A stretch of DNA of 64,000 bases from Syngnathus acus (taxonomy: Eukaryota; Chordata; Actinopteri; Syngnathiformes; Syngnathidae): NCBI RefSeq assembly GCF_901709675.1, contig NC_051105.1:8736104-8800103 (forward strand). The letters are read 5' to 3'. Shown here piece after piece: positions 63,887 to 64,000 of this stretch. Within the stretch, counting starts at the first letter, position 1, and every line of letters begins with the position of its first letter. The position numbers and the translations under genes are program-made. The notes under the pieces were generated by a model that did no database searches, had not been told where the DNA came from, and was given only the letters and a program-made list of their open reading frames with translations.

Positions 63887-64000
63887 CTGAAGCATAGGAA
63901 ACAGCAAAGTAATTTTGAAATATGTCATATTCCTGGCAGCCTTACCAATCTCCCCAAATAATAAACATGTCAGATTGATGGGGTTGATAAAAGAATGTCA

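Noticed and set aside
63945-64000. Possible further stxbp5l exon at the window edge
   Set aside because: A GTAAGG donor-like site is present on the minus strand, but none of the frames matches the tomosyn sequence expected before PHGK.

Overview
The window is vertebrate nuclear DNA, almost certainly from a ray-finned (teleost) fish. The evidence is split genes with GT-AG introns, long AT-rich introns, many (CA)n microsatellites, a tRNA-derived SINE ending in GGAT repeats, and hAT-type MITEs of the kind common in teleosts. All gene calls rest on translation, splice-site reading and remembered family sequences. No search was run.

Layout. (1) 1-3650 is gene-free apart from a TG repeat and a MITE relic. 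(2) 3660-9354, plus strand: spopl, a MATH-BTB substrate adaptor of CUL3 ubiquitin ligases, reconstructed as 392 aa from ten coding exons, with a likely promoter near 3.7-4.4 kb. (3) 13137-24011, minus strand: nxph2, a secreted neurexophilin, with a 45-bp signal-peptide exon and a 10-kb intron. (4) 25068-26171, minus: tex30, a small alpha/beta hydrolase of 227 aa. (5) 26187-31854: a 5.7-kb mobile/satellite island lying between the tex30 start codon and what looks like its original promoter. (6) 32259-36096, minus: poglut2 (kdelc1), an ER protein O-glucosyltransferase ending in KDEL, 504 aa from ten exons. (7) 39103 to beyond 64000, minus: stxbp5l (tomosyn-2), of which 22 exons are visible, including the C-terminal R-SNARE; the 5' part lies outside the window.

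Functionally the genes are unrelated neighbours. nxph2 (alpha-neurexin ligand) and stxbp5l (syntaxin/SNAP-25 binding inhibitor of vesicle priming) are both synaptic. spopl acts in protein turnover, poglut2 modifies EGF repeats in the ER, and tex30 has no settled substrate. In human these genes lie in three separate blocks (SPOPL-NXPH2, TEX30-POGLUT2, STXBP5L).

The most unusual part is the island at 26.2-31.9 kb. A 401-bp satellite, half MITE hairpin and half telomere-like TTAGGG-rich subrepeats, has expanded between the two ends of a single MITE. That MITE sits inside another repeat carrying GC-box, CCAAT and CRE motifs, and the whole is bracketed by inverted ends and an imperfect 8-bp target duplication 15 bp upstream of the tex30 ATG. 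Also notable are six consecutive phase-1 cassette exons in the tomosyn linker, a cluster of twelve ACTAGT palindromes in 444 bp between two of them, and two GC-AG introns.
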